Below, in pieces: positions 49,115 through 56,943 of a stretch of DNA of 56,943 bases. Source of the DNA: Oscillospiraceae bacterium (GTDB lineage Bacteria > Bacillota > Clostridia > Oscillospirales > Oscillospiraceae); contig JAHHRQ010000005.1 in assembly GCA_020025715.1 (NCBI GenBank), forward strand, positions 1-56,943. Reading direction: 5' to 3'. Within the stretch, counting starts at the first letter, position 1. Each line of letters opens with the position of its first letter. Position numbers and translations under genes: made by a program. The notes beneath the pieces were generated by a model, which worked only from the letters and a program-made list of their open reading frames with translations, had not been told where the DNA came from and did not search any database.

Positions 49115-51913
49115 ATGTCACAGGATTTCAACACCACATTGAACCTTCCGAAAACTGACTTCCCCATGCGTGCAGGTCTCCCCAAGAGAGAGCCCGACAT
49201 GCTCAAAGAGTGGGAAGATATGGACTTATACCATGAGCTTCTGAAGAAAAACGAGGGCTGCCCCCGCTTTGCTCTTCACGACGGCCCTCCCTTCTCTAAC
49301 GGTAACATACACATGGGTCACGCCCTTAATAAGACCATTAAGGACTTCATAATCCGTTCCTACGCCATGCGCGGTTACTACACTCCCTACGTTCCCGGCT
49401 GGGATAACCACGGTATGCCTATCGAGAGCGCCATCATCAAGGAGCAGAAGCTTAACCACAAGGCCATGTCCATTCCCGATTTCAGAAACGCCTGCCAGCA
49501 GTATGCCGAAAAGTATATTGACAAGCAGCGCGAAGGATTCAAGCGTCTGGGCGTTCTGGGTGACTGGGACAACCCCTACAAGACCATGAACAAGAGCTTT
49601 GAGGCTGAAGAAATCCGCATCTTCGGTAAGATGTACAAGAACGGACATATCTACAAGGGTCTTAAGCCCGTTTACTGGTGCCCCAAGGACGAAACCGCTC
49701 TTGCAGAGGCTGAGATTGAGTATCAGGACGACCCCTGCACCACCGTTTACGTCAAGTTCCCCATGCACGACGACCTTGGAAAGCTCTCTCACCTTGACCA
49801 CAGCAAGCTTTTCTTCGTCATTTGGACTACTACCATCTGGACTCTCCCCGGCAACATGGGTATTGCCCTGCATCCCCGCGAGAGCTACGCTGTTGTAAAG
49901 GCTCCCAACGGTGAGATATACATCATGGCCGAGGCTCTGGTTGAGAAGGTCATGAAGGTAGGCGGAATTGAAAATTACGAGATTATCGAGACTCATCCCG
50001 GTAACTTCTTCGAAAATATGCTGGCAGATCATCCCTTCCTGCCCAAGACCTCCCGTCTGCTCCTTGCAGAGTACGTCACCATGGATTCCGGTACAGGCTG
50101 TGTTCACACCGCTCCGGGCTTTGGTGCCGACGACTATCAGACCTGCCTGCGCTACGGCATGGACATGGTTGTTCCTGTTGACGATCAGGGCCGCCACACC
50201 GACTATGCAGGTAAGTACGCCGGTCTTAAAACCGAGGAATCCAACCCCATTATCTTAAACGATATGAAAGAGAGCGGTGCCCTCTTTGCTTCTGAGGAAA
50301 TAGTACATAGCTATCCTCACTGCTGGCGCTGCAAGCACCCCATTATCTTCCGTGCAACTCCTCAGTGGTTCTGCTCTGTTGAGTCCTTCAAGGAAGACGC
50401 AGTTAAGGCCTGCGACGATGTTCGCTGGCTGCCCGCATGGGGTAAGGACAGAATGGCCGCAATGATCCGTGAGCGCAACGACTGGTGCATCTCCCGTCAG
50501 CGCCGCTGGGGTCTGCCTATCCCCGTATTCTACTGCGATGACTGCAAAAAGCCTATCTGCACCGACGAAACCATCGAAGCCGTCGCTTCTCTCTTTGAGG
50601 AAAAAGGCTCCAACGCATGGTTCGAGATGGAAGCAGAGGATATTCTGCCCAAGGCCTTCAAGTGCCCCCACTGCGGCGGTATCCACTTCACCAAGGAAGT
50701 TGACACTCTGGACGGCTGGTTTGACTCCGGTTCCACCCACATTGCTTCCATGAAGCGTGATCAGGGCTTCTGGCCCGCCGACATGTACATGGAGGGCGGC
50801 GACCAGTACAGAGGCTGGTTCCAGTCTTCTCTGCTTGTTGCAGTCGGCTCCACCGGTGTGGCTCAGGCTCCTTACAAACAGTGCCTCACCCACGGCTGGA
50901 CCGTTGACGGTGAAGGCCGTGCAATGCACAAGAGCCTTGGCAACGGCGTTGATCCTGCCGACATCATCAAGGAATTCGGCGCTGACATGGTTCGTCTCTG
51001 GGCCGGTTCCGCTGACTACCACGTAGATGTCCGCTGCTCCAAGAAGATTTTCCAGCAGCTGAGCCAGAACTACCTGAAGTTCCGTAACACTGCCCGTTAC
51101 TGCCTGGGTAACCTGAACGGCTTTGATCCCAACGAGCTTGTAAAGCCCGAGGATATGATGGAGCTTGACCGCTGGGCTATCACCAAGCTCAACCAGCTTA
51201 TTGAGAAGGTCATGAAGGCCTACGACAACTACGAATTCCACACCGTTTCCCACGCTGTTAACGATTTCTGTGTTGTTGAGCTTTCCAGCTTCTACCTTGA
51301 TATTATCAAAGACCGTCTGTACTGCGAAAACGGCCTTAAGCGCCGCAGCGCTCAGACTGCTCTCTACCTCATCCTTGACAGCATGGCTAAGATGTTCGCT
51401 CCTATCCTCGCTTTCACCTGCGATGAGATCTGGAAGGCAATGCCCCACCGTGAGGGTGACGATGTGAGAAATATCGTCCTCAACCGCATGAACTCCACCT
51501 TTGACAGCTATGCTCTCTCTGAGGAAACCATGGCAAAGTGGGACACCCTTATTGAGCTGCGTGACGATGTAAACGCGGTTCTTGAAAATGCCCGTGCCAA
51601 CAAGCGTATCGGTAAGGCTCTTGAAGCTTCCGTTGTCCTCTATGCAGGCGACGACGAGGCAAAGGCCGCTGTTAAGACTGTTGAAGATATGAACCTTGCA
51701 GAGCTGTTCATCGTTTCCAACTGCTCTATCGTTGACGCTGAGCCTAAGTTCGATGACGCTGTCTGCGGCAAGGGTGCAAATCTCCCCGGCCTCTCCATTT
51801 CCGTTTTCGAGGCTCCCGGTGTAAAGTGCCCCCGCTGCTGGATGCACTCCGAGCATGCAGACCCCGAAACCGGTCTCTGCCCCCGCTGCGCTGCAGCTCT
51901 TGCAGAGCTTTGA
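49115..51913 (+). CDS. ileS: Isoleucyl-tRNA synthetase
   Basis: A 932-residue class I synthetase. The HIGH motif is GNIHMGHAL near residue 69. The KMSKS region reads GRAMHKSLGN near residue 604, with Ala-Met-His in place of Lys-Met-Ser. An editing domain lies between, and the anticodon-binding domain ends in a zinc-binding C-terminus with CPRC and a second CPRC pair. Codon bias is strong, as expected for a highly expressed gene. The 154-base upstream gap has a GC-rich hairpin at 48981-49008 but no T-box features. Confidence 0.96.
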   Translation: MSQDFNTTLNLPKTDFPMRAGLPKREPDMLKEWEDMDLYHELLKKNEGCPRFALHDGPPFSNGNIHMGHALNKTIKDFIIRSYAMRGYYTPYVPGWDNHGMPIESAIIKEQKLNHKAMSIPDFRNACQQYAEKYIDKQREGFKRLGVLGDWDNPYKTMNKSFEAEEIRIFGKMYKNGHIYKGLKPVYWCPKDETALAEAEIEYQDDPCTTVYVKFPMHDDLGKLSHLDHSKLFFVIWTTTIWTLPGNMGIALHPRESYAVVKAPNGEIYIMAEALVEKVMKVGGIENYEIIETHPGNFFENMLADHPFLPKTSRLLLAEYVTMDSGTGCVHTAPGFGADDYQTCLRYGMDMVVPVDDQGRHTDYAGKYAGLKTEESNPIILNDMKESGALFASEEIVHSYPHCWRCKHPIIFRATPQWFCSVESFKEDAVKACDDVRWLPAWGKDRMAAMIRERNDWCISRQRRWGLPIPVFYCDDCKKPICTDETIEAVASLFEEKGSNAWFEMEAEDILPKAFKCPHCGGIHFTKEVDTLDGWFDSGSTHIASMKRDQGFWPADMYMEGGDQYRGWFQSSLLVAVGSTGVAQAPYKQCLTHGWTVDGEGRAMHKSLGNGVDPADIIKEFGADMVRLWAGSADYHVDVRCSKKIFQQLSQNYLKFRNTARYCLGNLNGFDPNELVKPEDMMELDRWAITKLNQLIEKVMKAYDNYEFHTVSHAVNDFCVVELSSFYLDIIKDRLYCENGLKRRSAQTALYLILDSMAKMFAPILAFTCDEIWKAMPHREGDDVRNIVLNRMNSTFDSYALSEETMAKWDTLIELRDDVNAVLENARANKRIGKALEASVVLYAGDDEAKAAVKTVEDMNLAELFIVSNCSIVDAEPKFDDAVCGKGANLPGLSISVFEAPGVKCPRCWMHSEHADPETGLCPRCAAALAEL

Positions 51914-51923
51914 TTTAAAAATT

Positions 51924-51951
51924 AAACAGAGGAGAACTTTCTCCTCTGTTT
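51924..51951 (+). terminator. Probable terminator after ileS
   Basis: AAACAGAGGAG pairs with CTCCTCTGTTT around a six-base loop. The following sequence is TT then ATATT, so termination may be partial and lspA may get read-through. Confidence 0.65.
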
Positions 51952-52012
51952 ATATTCAGTTTAAACCGCAATTCACGCGCCGCATTTTTACTGCGGCAGA
52001 TAGGAGAGAGAA

Positions 52013-53065
52013 ATGCTTTACGCAATAGTTGCTCTTTTAGTCATCATCGCTGACCAGTGGGTTAAATACTGGGTCTCCATGTCCATTTCCATGGCATCCA
52101 CCGGAGAACCCCTTATCCCCGGTATCCTCAGCCTTGTAAACCTTCAGAATGACGGCTGCGCTTTCAGTCTTTTAAGCGGCGGCGGTGCACGTATCTACTT
52201 TATAATTCTGACCGGCGTCTTTACGGTTGCCGTCATAATTGCACTGGCTACCCGCTTTATTTCCGGACCTGTCAGCCGCTGGAGCATAGTTCTTGTCACC
52301 GCCGGCGGTCTCTCAAACTGCATTGACCGTGTAATTTACGGCTATGTACAGGATATGTTCAAGCTTGAGCTGTTTAACTTCCCTGTTTTCAACGTGGCTG
52401 ATATTTTCATCACCGTTTGCTGCATTATTTTCGTCCTTGCCATTATCTTTGAGAAAACTCCCAAGGATGAATATGACGACGAATTTGCAGATGAAGATGA
52501 CGAGGAAGAGGACAGACCCAAACGCAAGTCCAAAAAGCAGCTTGCTGCAGCCGAAGGCGAGATTGAAGCTCCTGCAAAGCCTCTGAAGGGCAAGAAGAAA
52601 GCACAGGATCAGTACGACCAGTACAAGGCCGCAAGAGCTGCCCGTCCTGCCGCTCCCGCTCCTCAGCCTCAGCGCAGACCCAAGCAGACTCCCGACGGTT
52701 CCGATCCCTTTGCAGAGTGGGAGAAGGCCAGTGCCAAGGTAGAAGCTCAGCAGAAGAACACTTATGCCGCAAGAGCTACCGGTGTTGCTCCTTCCAGCTA
52801 CACCAGACCTCAGGCCCGCTATAACGCACCTGCTCAGAGCGCAGCAAGACCCGCTGCTCCCAGACCTGCTCGTCCTGTAAGACCTGCTGCTCCCGCAGCT
52901 CCTCAGGCACCCATTGCTCCTCAGGCTCCCGTAAGACCTCAGATGCCTGTTGAACCTGTACAGCCTGTTCAGAGCGCTCCCGTTCAGCCCCGTCCTCAGG
53001 AAAAGGCTCCTGCTGATAACGGATTGGACTTCAATCTGGACGATATACTCAACGAGTTCAAATAA
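52013..53065 (+). CDS. lspA: Lipoprotein signal peptidase with long C-terminal extension
   Basis: A 350-residue protein. Residues 1-150 are a complete LspA with four membrane spans; the two catalytic Asp residues are in SNCIDRVIYG (near 104) and FNVADIF (near 127). It cleaves lipoprotein signal peptides, and several lipoproteins are encoded in this window. Residues 150-350 are an extra cytoplasmic tail: an acidic patch, a Lys/Arg-rich patch, about 130 residues rich in Pro, Ala, Gln and Arg, and a final conserved-looking LDFNLDDILNEFK. Normal LspA is 150-170 residues. The reading frame is open with no stop at the domain boundary. A small hairpin (51979-51997) precedes GGAGAGAG. Confidence 0.92.
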   Translation: MLYAIVALLVIIADQWVKYWVSMSISMASTGEPLIPGILSLVNLQNDGCAFSLLSGGGARIYFIILTGVFTVAVIIALATRFISGPVSRWSIVLVTAGGLSNCIDRVIYGYVQDMFKLELFNFPVFNVADIFITVCCIIFVLAIIFEKTPKDEYDDEFADEDDEEEDRPKRKSKKQLAAAEGEIEAPAKPLKGKKKAQDQYDQYKAARAARPAAPAPQPQRRPKQTPDGSDPFAEWEKASAKVEAQQKNTYAARATGVAPSSYTRPQARYNAPAQSAARPAAPRPARPVRPAAPAAPQAPIAPQAPVRPQMPVEPVQPVQSAPVQPRPQEKAPADNGLDFNLDDILNEFK

Positions 53066-53071
53066 AACAAT

Positions 53072-53992
53072 ATGGATGAAAATATTCTTTTCATCACAGC
53101 CAAGGAGGGCGGAGACAGGATCGACGCTCTCCTTGCCTGTAATATAGAGGGTTTATCCCGAAGCGCCGCCCAGAAGCTCATTGAAAACGGAGCTGTTACC
53201 ATGGGCGGGGCAAAAATTAAGAAAAATTACAAGTGTTCTGCCGGTGACAGCTTTGAAGTAATTATGCCGGAGCTTTCCGAGCATCATCCCTTCCCCGAAA
53301 ATATCCCCCTTGATATTGTGTATGAGGATGATGATCTACTTGTTATAAATAAGCCTCGGGGTATGGTGGTTCATCAGGCCCCCGGTCATTACGAAGGAAC
53401 TCTTGTAAACGCACTTTTATACCACTGTAACGGAAAGCTTTCCACAATAGGCGGTGAGGACAGACCCGGTATTGTCCACCGAATTGACAAGGACACCTCC
53501 GGACTTATAATTGCCGCTAAAAATGATTTTGCCCATGAAAAGCTCTCTGCCCAGCTTGCAGACCACAGCCTTTCAAGAACCTATGAGGCCGTTGTCCGCG
53601 GCAACATGAAAGAGAATTCCGGTATGGTGGATAAGCCCATAGGCCGTCATCCCGTGGACAGAAAGAGAATGGCTGTCACAGATATTCACTCCCGCCCCGC
53701 TGTTACATACTGGGAGCTGATTGCAAATTACAAGGGTTACAGCCACATCCGCTGCCGGCTTAAAACCGGCCGCACACATCAGATAAGGGTACACATGGCA
53801 AGCCTTAATCATCCCCTTTTAGGTGATTATACTTACGGTTCACCGTCACCGGAAAAAGGACTTGAAGGGCAGTGCCTACACGCAAGAGAGCTTAGATTTG
53901 TTCACCCCAGAAGCGGTGAACTTGTAGAGCTTCAATGTCCCCTACCCCAGTATTTTAATGATGTACTTTCAAAGCTGGGTCCTCAGCTCTGA
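53072..53992 (+). CDS. RluA-family pseudouridine synthase
   Basis: A 306-residue enzyme with an N-terminal S4 RNA-binding domain (residues 10-65) and a catalytic domain carrying the HRID motif with the catalytic Asp (GIVHRIDKDTSGLIIAAKN, near residue 135). It also has the family blocks NKPRGMVVHQAPGH and GRTHQIRVHMASLNHPLLGD. It is most like RluD, which modifies 23S rRNA. It starts 6 bases after the lspA stop; the lspA-RluA pairing is widespread. Confidence 0.94.
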   Translation: MDENILFITAKEGGDRIDALLACNIEGLSRSAAQKLIENGAVTMGGAKIKKNYKCSAGDSFEVIMPELSEHHPFPENIPLDIVYEDDDLLVINKPRGMVVHQAPGHYEGTLVNALLYHCNGKLSTIGGEDRPGIVHRIDKDTSGLIIAAKNDFAHEKLSAQLADHSLSRTYEAVVRGNMKENSGMVDKPIGRHPVDRKRMAVTDIHSRPAVTYWELIANYKGYSHIRCRLKTGRTHQIRVHMASLNHPLLGDYTYGSPSPEKGLEGQCLHARELRFVHPRSGELVELQCPLPQYFNDVLSKLGPQL

Positions 53993-54006
53993 TAAAGGAG
54001 GAAATT

Positions 54007-54204
54007 ATGAACGCAGGTAAAATTGCCGGTATTTTGGCTCTCGCCTTGCTTATAATAGGCGCTATCACTTTAGTTATAAAACTTATATCAGGGGCTGTGG
54101 GAATTATCGGCGGATTTTTCAATCTAATTCTCGGCCTTGTTGTAATAATAGCGCTCATCGTCATAGTAATATGGATGTTCAGCTATGCAAAAAAGAATAA
54201 ATAG
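54007..54204 (+). CDS. Small membrane protein of unknown function (65 residues)
   Basis: A 65-residue protein that is almost wholly hydrophobic, with two membrane spans (about residues 6-32 and 37-58) joined by a Gly-rich turn and ending in a basic AKKNK tail. AAAGGAGG lies 7 bases before the ATG, and it follows the pseudouridine synthase gene by 14 bases, so it is translated as the last gene of the operon. No family is recognised. Confidence 0.75.
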   Translation: MNAGKIAGILALALLIIGAITLVIKLISGAVGIIGGFFNLILGLVVIIALIVIVIWMFSYAKKNK

Positions 54205-54209
54205 CCTGT

Positions 54210-54243
54210 AAAAGCCGGAATGTAAATTCATTCCGGCTTTTAA
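54210..54243 (+). terminator. Terminator of the mutL-to-RluA housekeeping run
   Basis: AAAAGCCGGAATG pairs perfectly with CATTCCGGCTTTT around a six-base loop, followed by AAT. It starts 6 bases after the stop. Confidence 0.9.
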
Positions 54244-54311
54244 TAATTTCTGTCGTCATTTAACAGAAAAAACTTTTTGTTAAATTATTTTTCCCTGCCC
54301 TGCAATAACTG

Positions 54312-54320
54312 TGGTATAAT
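54312..54320 (+). promoter_or_regulatory. Extended -10 promoter of the deacetylase pair
   Basis: TGGTATAAT matches an extended -10 (TGn-TATAAT). The -35 position (TTCCCT) is poor. The ATG is 31 bases downstream. Confidence 0.65.
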
Positions 54321-54350
54321 ACAATAAAAACAAATTTTGAAGGTGAAAAA

Positions 54351-55613
54351 ATGAAAAAGAGAACCGTATTACTTTGCATACTGGCAGCTCTTGTTCTGTG
54401 CCTGTCTTTATGCGCCTGCGGGAAAGCAGACTCCCCCGCTTCTGCACCCGCCCCCACGGAGGAAGCGGAACCCACACCTACACCCGAACCAACCCCTACG
54501 CCGACTCCTACCCCCAGCCCCTATATTGAGCCTGAACTTACTCCTGCCGGAACCGTTTTATTTGACGGAAAAGAACTTCCCAGCGGCTCCTTCACTCAGG
54601 ACGGTATAAGATATGTAAAGCTTTCCGAGGCATTGGATGCAATCGGCGCGCCGCTTACACACGAGGACAAAAGCGAGGTCTTTGAATTTGACTGGCGTCT
54701 GGGTCACGCAACTTTAAACGCCTCCTCCGCCGCAGTTAATTATCTCGGCGCTGATGTGGACATGGCGGCCCCTGCCATTCACTGCTCTGAGCAGAATGAT
54801 CTGTACGTACCTGTTGAAAGCTTTTGTAATGCCGTTCAGATAGGTTACTTCTATGATGAGGAATTTGATACCATTTACTGCACCCCCGCAAGCGGTGCAT
54901 GGACTCTGCCCGAAGGCTATGACGTGCCGGTTCTGAGATACCATATCATTGACTGGCCACCCTCCCCTGACGCAAACATGATTGTCCATCCCGAAAGCTT
55001 TGAAAAGCAGCTCCAGTATCTCAATGATAACGGTTATACCACCATTTTCTTTGAGGATTTATGGAATATCGAAAATATAGAAAAGCCGGTTATTATCACT
55101 TTCGATGACGGATACGCCGATAACTATTCATACATGTATCCTATCCTTGAAAAATATAACTGCAAAGCTACAATTTTTGTTATTACCAGCACTCTCCTTG
55201 ATGAACCTCATATGCACATGAGTGCTCCTCAGGCAAAGGAGCTGAGCGAAACCGGTCTTGTTTCCATTCAGAGCCACTGCGTAAATCACGACCCCACCCT
55301 CAGCGCAAAATCCCGTGAGGAGCAGCAGCATGAGCTTGAGGATTCTAAGCTCTTTATAACCCGCCTCACCGGCAAAGAGCCTATGGTTGTAAGCTATCCC
55401 TGCGGAGATGCAAATGATGATACTCTGGATCTTACAAAAGAGTTTTACCGCTTCGGTCTTAAAACCTTCTATCCTGATTACTACACATATAATACCGGCG
55501 ACGATCCTACTCTTATTTACCGCTACTTTGTGCAGCAGAATACAAGCGTAGATACTATCGCAGACTGGCTTAACTATCACAACGAAGGCGCATTAAACTA
55601 TAAAGGAGAATGA
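54351..55613 (+). CDS. Lipoprotein polysaccharide deacetylase with copper-amine-oxidase-N-like domain (1)
   Basis: A 420-residue lipoprotein. Signal peptide and lipobox LCAC place the Cys near residue 23; a Thr-Pro-Glu linker (residues 35-60) follows. Next is a copper amine oxidase N-terminal-like stalk domain (about 65-180, with LYVPVESFCNAVQIGYFYDE), then a NodB-type deacetylase domain from about 195. Catalytic motifs are TFDDGY near residue 248 (base and metal Asp), SHCVNH near 307 (metal His pair) and SYPCGD. It should remove acetyl groups from a surface or exogenous polysaccharide. It is followed, after 2 bases, by a close paralogue. Confidence 0.9.
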   Translation: MKKRTVLLCILAALVLCLSLCACGKADSPASAPAPTEEAEPTPTPEPTPTPTPTPSPYIEPELTPAGTVLFDGKELPSGSFTQDGIRYVKLSEALDAIGAPLTHEDKSEVFEFDWRLGHATLNASSAAVNYLGADVDMAAPAIHCSEQNDLYVPVESFCNAVQIGYFYDEEFDTIYCTPASGAWTLPEGYDVPVLRYHIIDWPPSPDANMIVHPESFEKQLQYLNDNGYTTIFFEDLWNIENIEKPVIITFDDGYADNYSYMYPILEKYNCKATIFVITSTLLDEPHMHMSAPQAKELSETGLVSIQSHCVNHDPTLSAKSREEQQHELEDSKLFITRLTGKEPMVVSYPCGDANDDTLDLTKEFYRFGLKTFYPDYYTYNTGDDPTLIYRYFVQQNTSVDTIADWLNYHNEGALNYKGE

Positions 55614-55615
55614 AG

Positions 55616-56911
55616 ATGAAAAAAGCTTTAATCTTGGTTTTATGTCTGGCTTTATGCCTGACCATGTTCGGCTGCGGCGCAAAAGATAAAATGCCCGCAG
55701 GAGACGAAAAAGCCCCCGCTAAAGAAGTTGAAACCTCTGAAGCACCTGAACCCACCCCTACTCCGGAACCTACTCCCAGCCCCTACGTTGAGCCTGAGCT
55801 TACCGCCGCAGGCGCCGTTCTTTTCGACGGCAACGAACTGCCCAGCGCTTCATTCACTCAGGACGGCGTAAGATATGTAAAACTTTCCGAAGCTGTTGAG
55901 GCAATCGGAGCACAGCTTGAGCATGAGGACAAAAGCGAGGTATTTGAATTTGACTGGCGTCTGGGCCGTGTAACCCTTACAGCCGGTGATACCGCTGTAA
56001 ACTATCTTGGCAGCGATATGGATATGGCAGCCCCTGCTATTCACTGCTCCGCCCAGAATGACCTGTATGTGCCTGTGGAGTCCTTCTGCGAGGCTGTACA
56101 GATAGGTTACCTTTATGATGAAGAATTTGACACCATCTACTGCACTCCTGCCAGCGGCAGCTGGGAGCTTCCCGAAGGCTACGATGTTCCTATTCTTATG
56201 TACCACTGCATAGACTGGTCCCCCAATCCCAATGCAAACCTTATGGTAGACCCTCCTACTTTTGAAAAACAGCTCCAGTACCTTAATGAAAACGGCTATA
56301 CCACAATCTTCTTTGAGGATCTGTGGAATATAGAAAACATCGAAAAGCCCGTTATAATCACCGCTGATGACGGTTACCAGGATAACTTTCTCTACATGCT
56401 GCCCCTCCTTGAGCAGTATCAGTGCAAGGCAACCGTGTTTATTGTCTGTGACCTGATGGGCGAAGCTCCTGCACTTCATATGAGCGCTGAGCAGGCAAAA
56501 CAGCTGGGTGAATCCCCGTACGTTTCCATCCAGAGCCATACTGTAAGCCACACCAATATGGATGTACTTTCCTACGAGTCACAGCAGCAGGAAATGGCAG
56601 ATTCAAAGCTCTATATAACCAGACTTACCGGTAAAGAGCCTATGACTCTCTGCTACCCCTCAGGCTGCGAAAATGCAGATACTCAGACACTTCTGCATGA
56701 TTATTACAGATTCGGCGTAAAGATGTTCAGAGAGTATGGCAGCCTGGATAATACCTATAATACCAGCGATGATTCAGGTCTTGTCTATCGTTTCTTTGTA
56801 GAAAAGCAGACACCTCTCAGCGCATTCGGTGAATGGGTTGCCCACAGAAATGATGGCGCTAAGAATCCTATTGCTGAAGCCGCTCCCACAGATGCTGCTC
56901 CCGCAGAGTAA
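55616..56911 (+). CDS. Lipoprotein polysaccharide deacetylase with copper-amine-oxidase-N-like domain (2)
   Basis: A 431-residue paralogue of the preceding gene with the same domain order: a signal peptide with less typical lipobox (TMFGC), a Pro-rich linker, the stalk domain and the NodB domain. Motif 1 is TADDGY, with Ala for Phe; the Asp pair is intact. Motif 2 is SHTVSH. Motif 3 is YPSGC. A short Ala-rich tail is added at the C-terminus. ATG 55616 has AAAGGAG 8 bases upstream; ATG 55610 is too close to it. The two copies are similar along most of their length, so this is a tandem duplication that has begun to diverge. No terminator is seen before the window ends. Confidence 0.9.
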   Translation: MKKALILVLCLALCLTMFGCGAKDKMPAGDEKAPAKEVETSEAPEPTPTPEPTPSPYVEPELTAAGAVLFDGNELPSASFTQDGVRYVKLSEAVEAIGAQLEHEDKSEVFEFDWRLGRVTLTAGDTAVNYLGSDMDMAAPAIHCSAQNDLYVPVESFCEAVQIGYLYDEEFDTIYCTPASGSWELPEGYDVPILMYHCIDWSPNPNANLMVDPPTFEKQLQYLNENGYTTIFFEDLWNIENIEKPVIITADDGYQDNFLYMLPLLEQYQCKATVFIVCDLMGEAPALHMSAEQAKQLGESPYVSIQSHTVSHTNMDVLSYESQQQEMADSKLYITRLTGKEPMTLCYPSGCENADTQTLLHDYYRFGVKMFREYGSLDNTYNTSDDSGLVYRFFVEKQTPLSAFGEWVAHRNDGAKNPIAEAAPTDAAPAE

Positions 56912-56943
56912 TACATTATAATAAACAAAAATAAAATGAGCAT

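Noticed and set aside
50255..51856. A 533-residue open frame on the minus strand
   Set aside because: It is the antisense shadow of ileS, created by strong codon bias; it has no ribosome-binding site or recognisable motif.

Overview
The window reads as one contiguous piece of chromosome from a low-to-medium GC, spore-forming, anaerobic member of the Firmicutes, most likely a class Clostridia (Oscillospirales-like) gut organism. The basis is dipicolinate synthase (spoVFA/spoVFB) and SpoIID for sporulation, lipoprotein signal peptides, SepF/DivIVA division genes, a ferrous-iron (Feo) uptake operon, and the order miaB-mutS / mutL-miaA-hfq-ylmE-sepF-divIVA-ileS-lspA-RluA. The species cannot be named from the sequence alone. 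I see no rRNA, tRNA, CRISPR array, insertion sequence or prophage.

Layout. 1-5.3 kb: an ECF sigma/anti-sigma pair and a heterodimeric ABC exporter. 5.3-10.5 kb: a BMP-type (nucleoside) ABC importer, with the binding lipoprotein on its own transcript and the ATPase plus two permeases on a second. 10.6-20.1 kb: a nine-gene minus-strand cluster of a TRAP transporter, two SIS-domain isomerase-like proteins, a PfkB kinase, a Gfo/Idh/MocA dehydrogenase, an unrecognised protein and a TIM-barrel protein, facing a divergent IclR regulator. This is the best candidate for an undescribed catabolic system. 20.1-22.5 kb: a YcxB-like protein and a GntR/DUF5808 membrane protein pair with a clear operator. 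22.5-25.6 kb: feoA-feoA-feoB plus a 52-residue Cys-rich FeoB-associated protein, with three DtxR/IdeR-like palindromes. 25.7-28.4 kb: a membrane-anchored hydrolase and a secreted Asn-rich heptad-repeat protein.

28.4-32.2 kb: threonine aldolase, a shortened MocR regulator with a direct-repeat operator, and a second ECF sigma/anti-sigma pair. 32.3-36.3 kb: spoVFAB, thyA-folA and spoIID. 36.4-42.7 kb: a membrane protein, then the minus-strand operon miaB-mutS-CPBP protease-trmO. 42.8-54.2 kb: the conserved plus-strand housekeeping run from mutL to an RluA-type pseudouridine synthase. 54.3-56.9 kb: two tandem lipoprotein polysaccharide deacetylases.

Together these encode nutrient import (nucleosides, an anionic sugar-like compound, iron), folate/thymidylate and tRNA modification, mismatch repair, division and sporulation. 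In both the BMP and TRAP importers the binding-protein gene is separated from its permease genes by a terminator-like hairpin, which would favour excess binding protein. Starts were chosen by ribosome-binding-site spacing; families were recognised from motifs by eye, without database searches.
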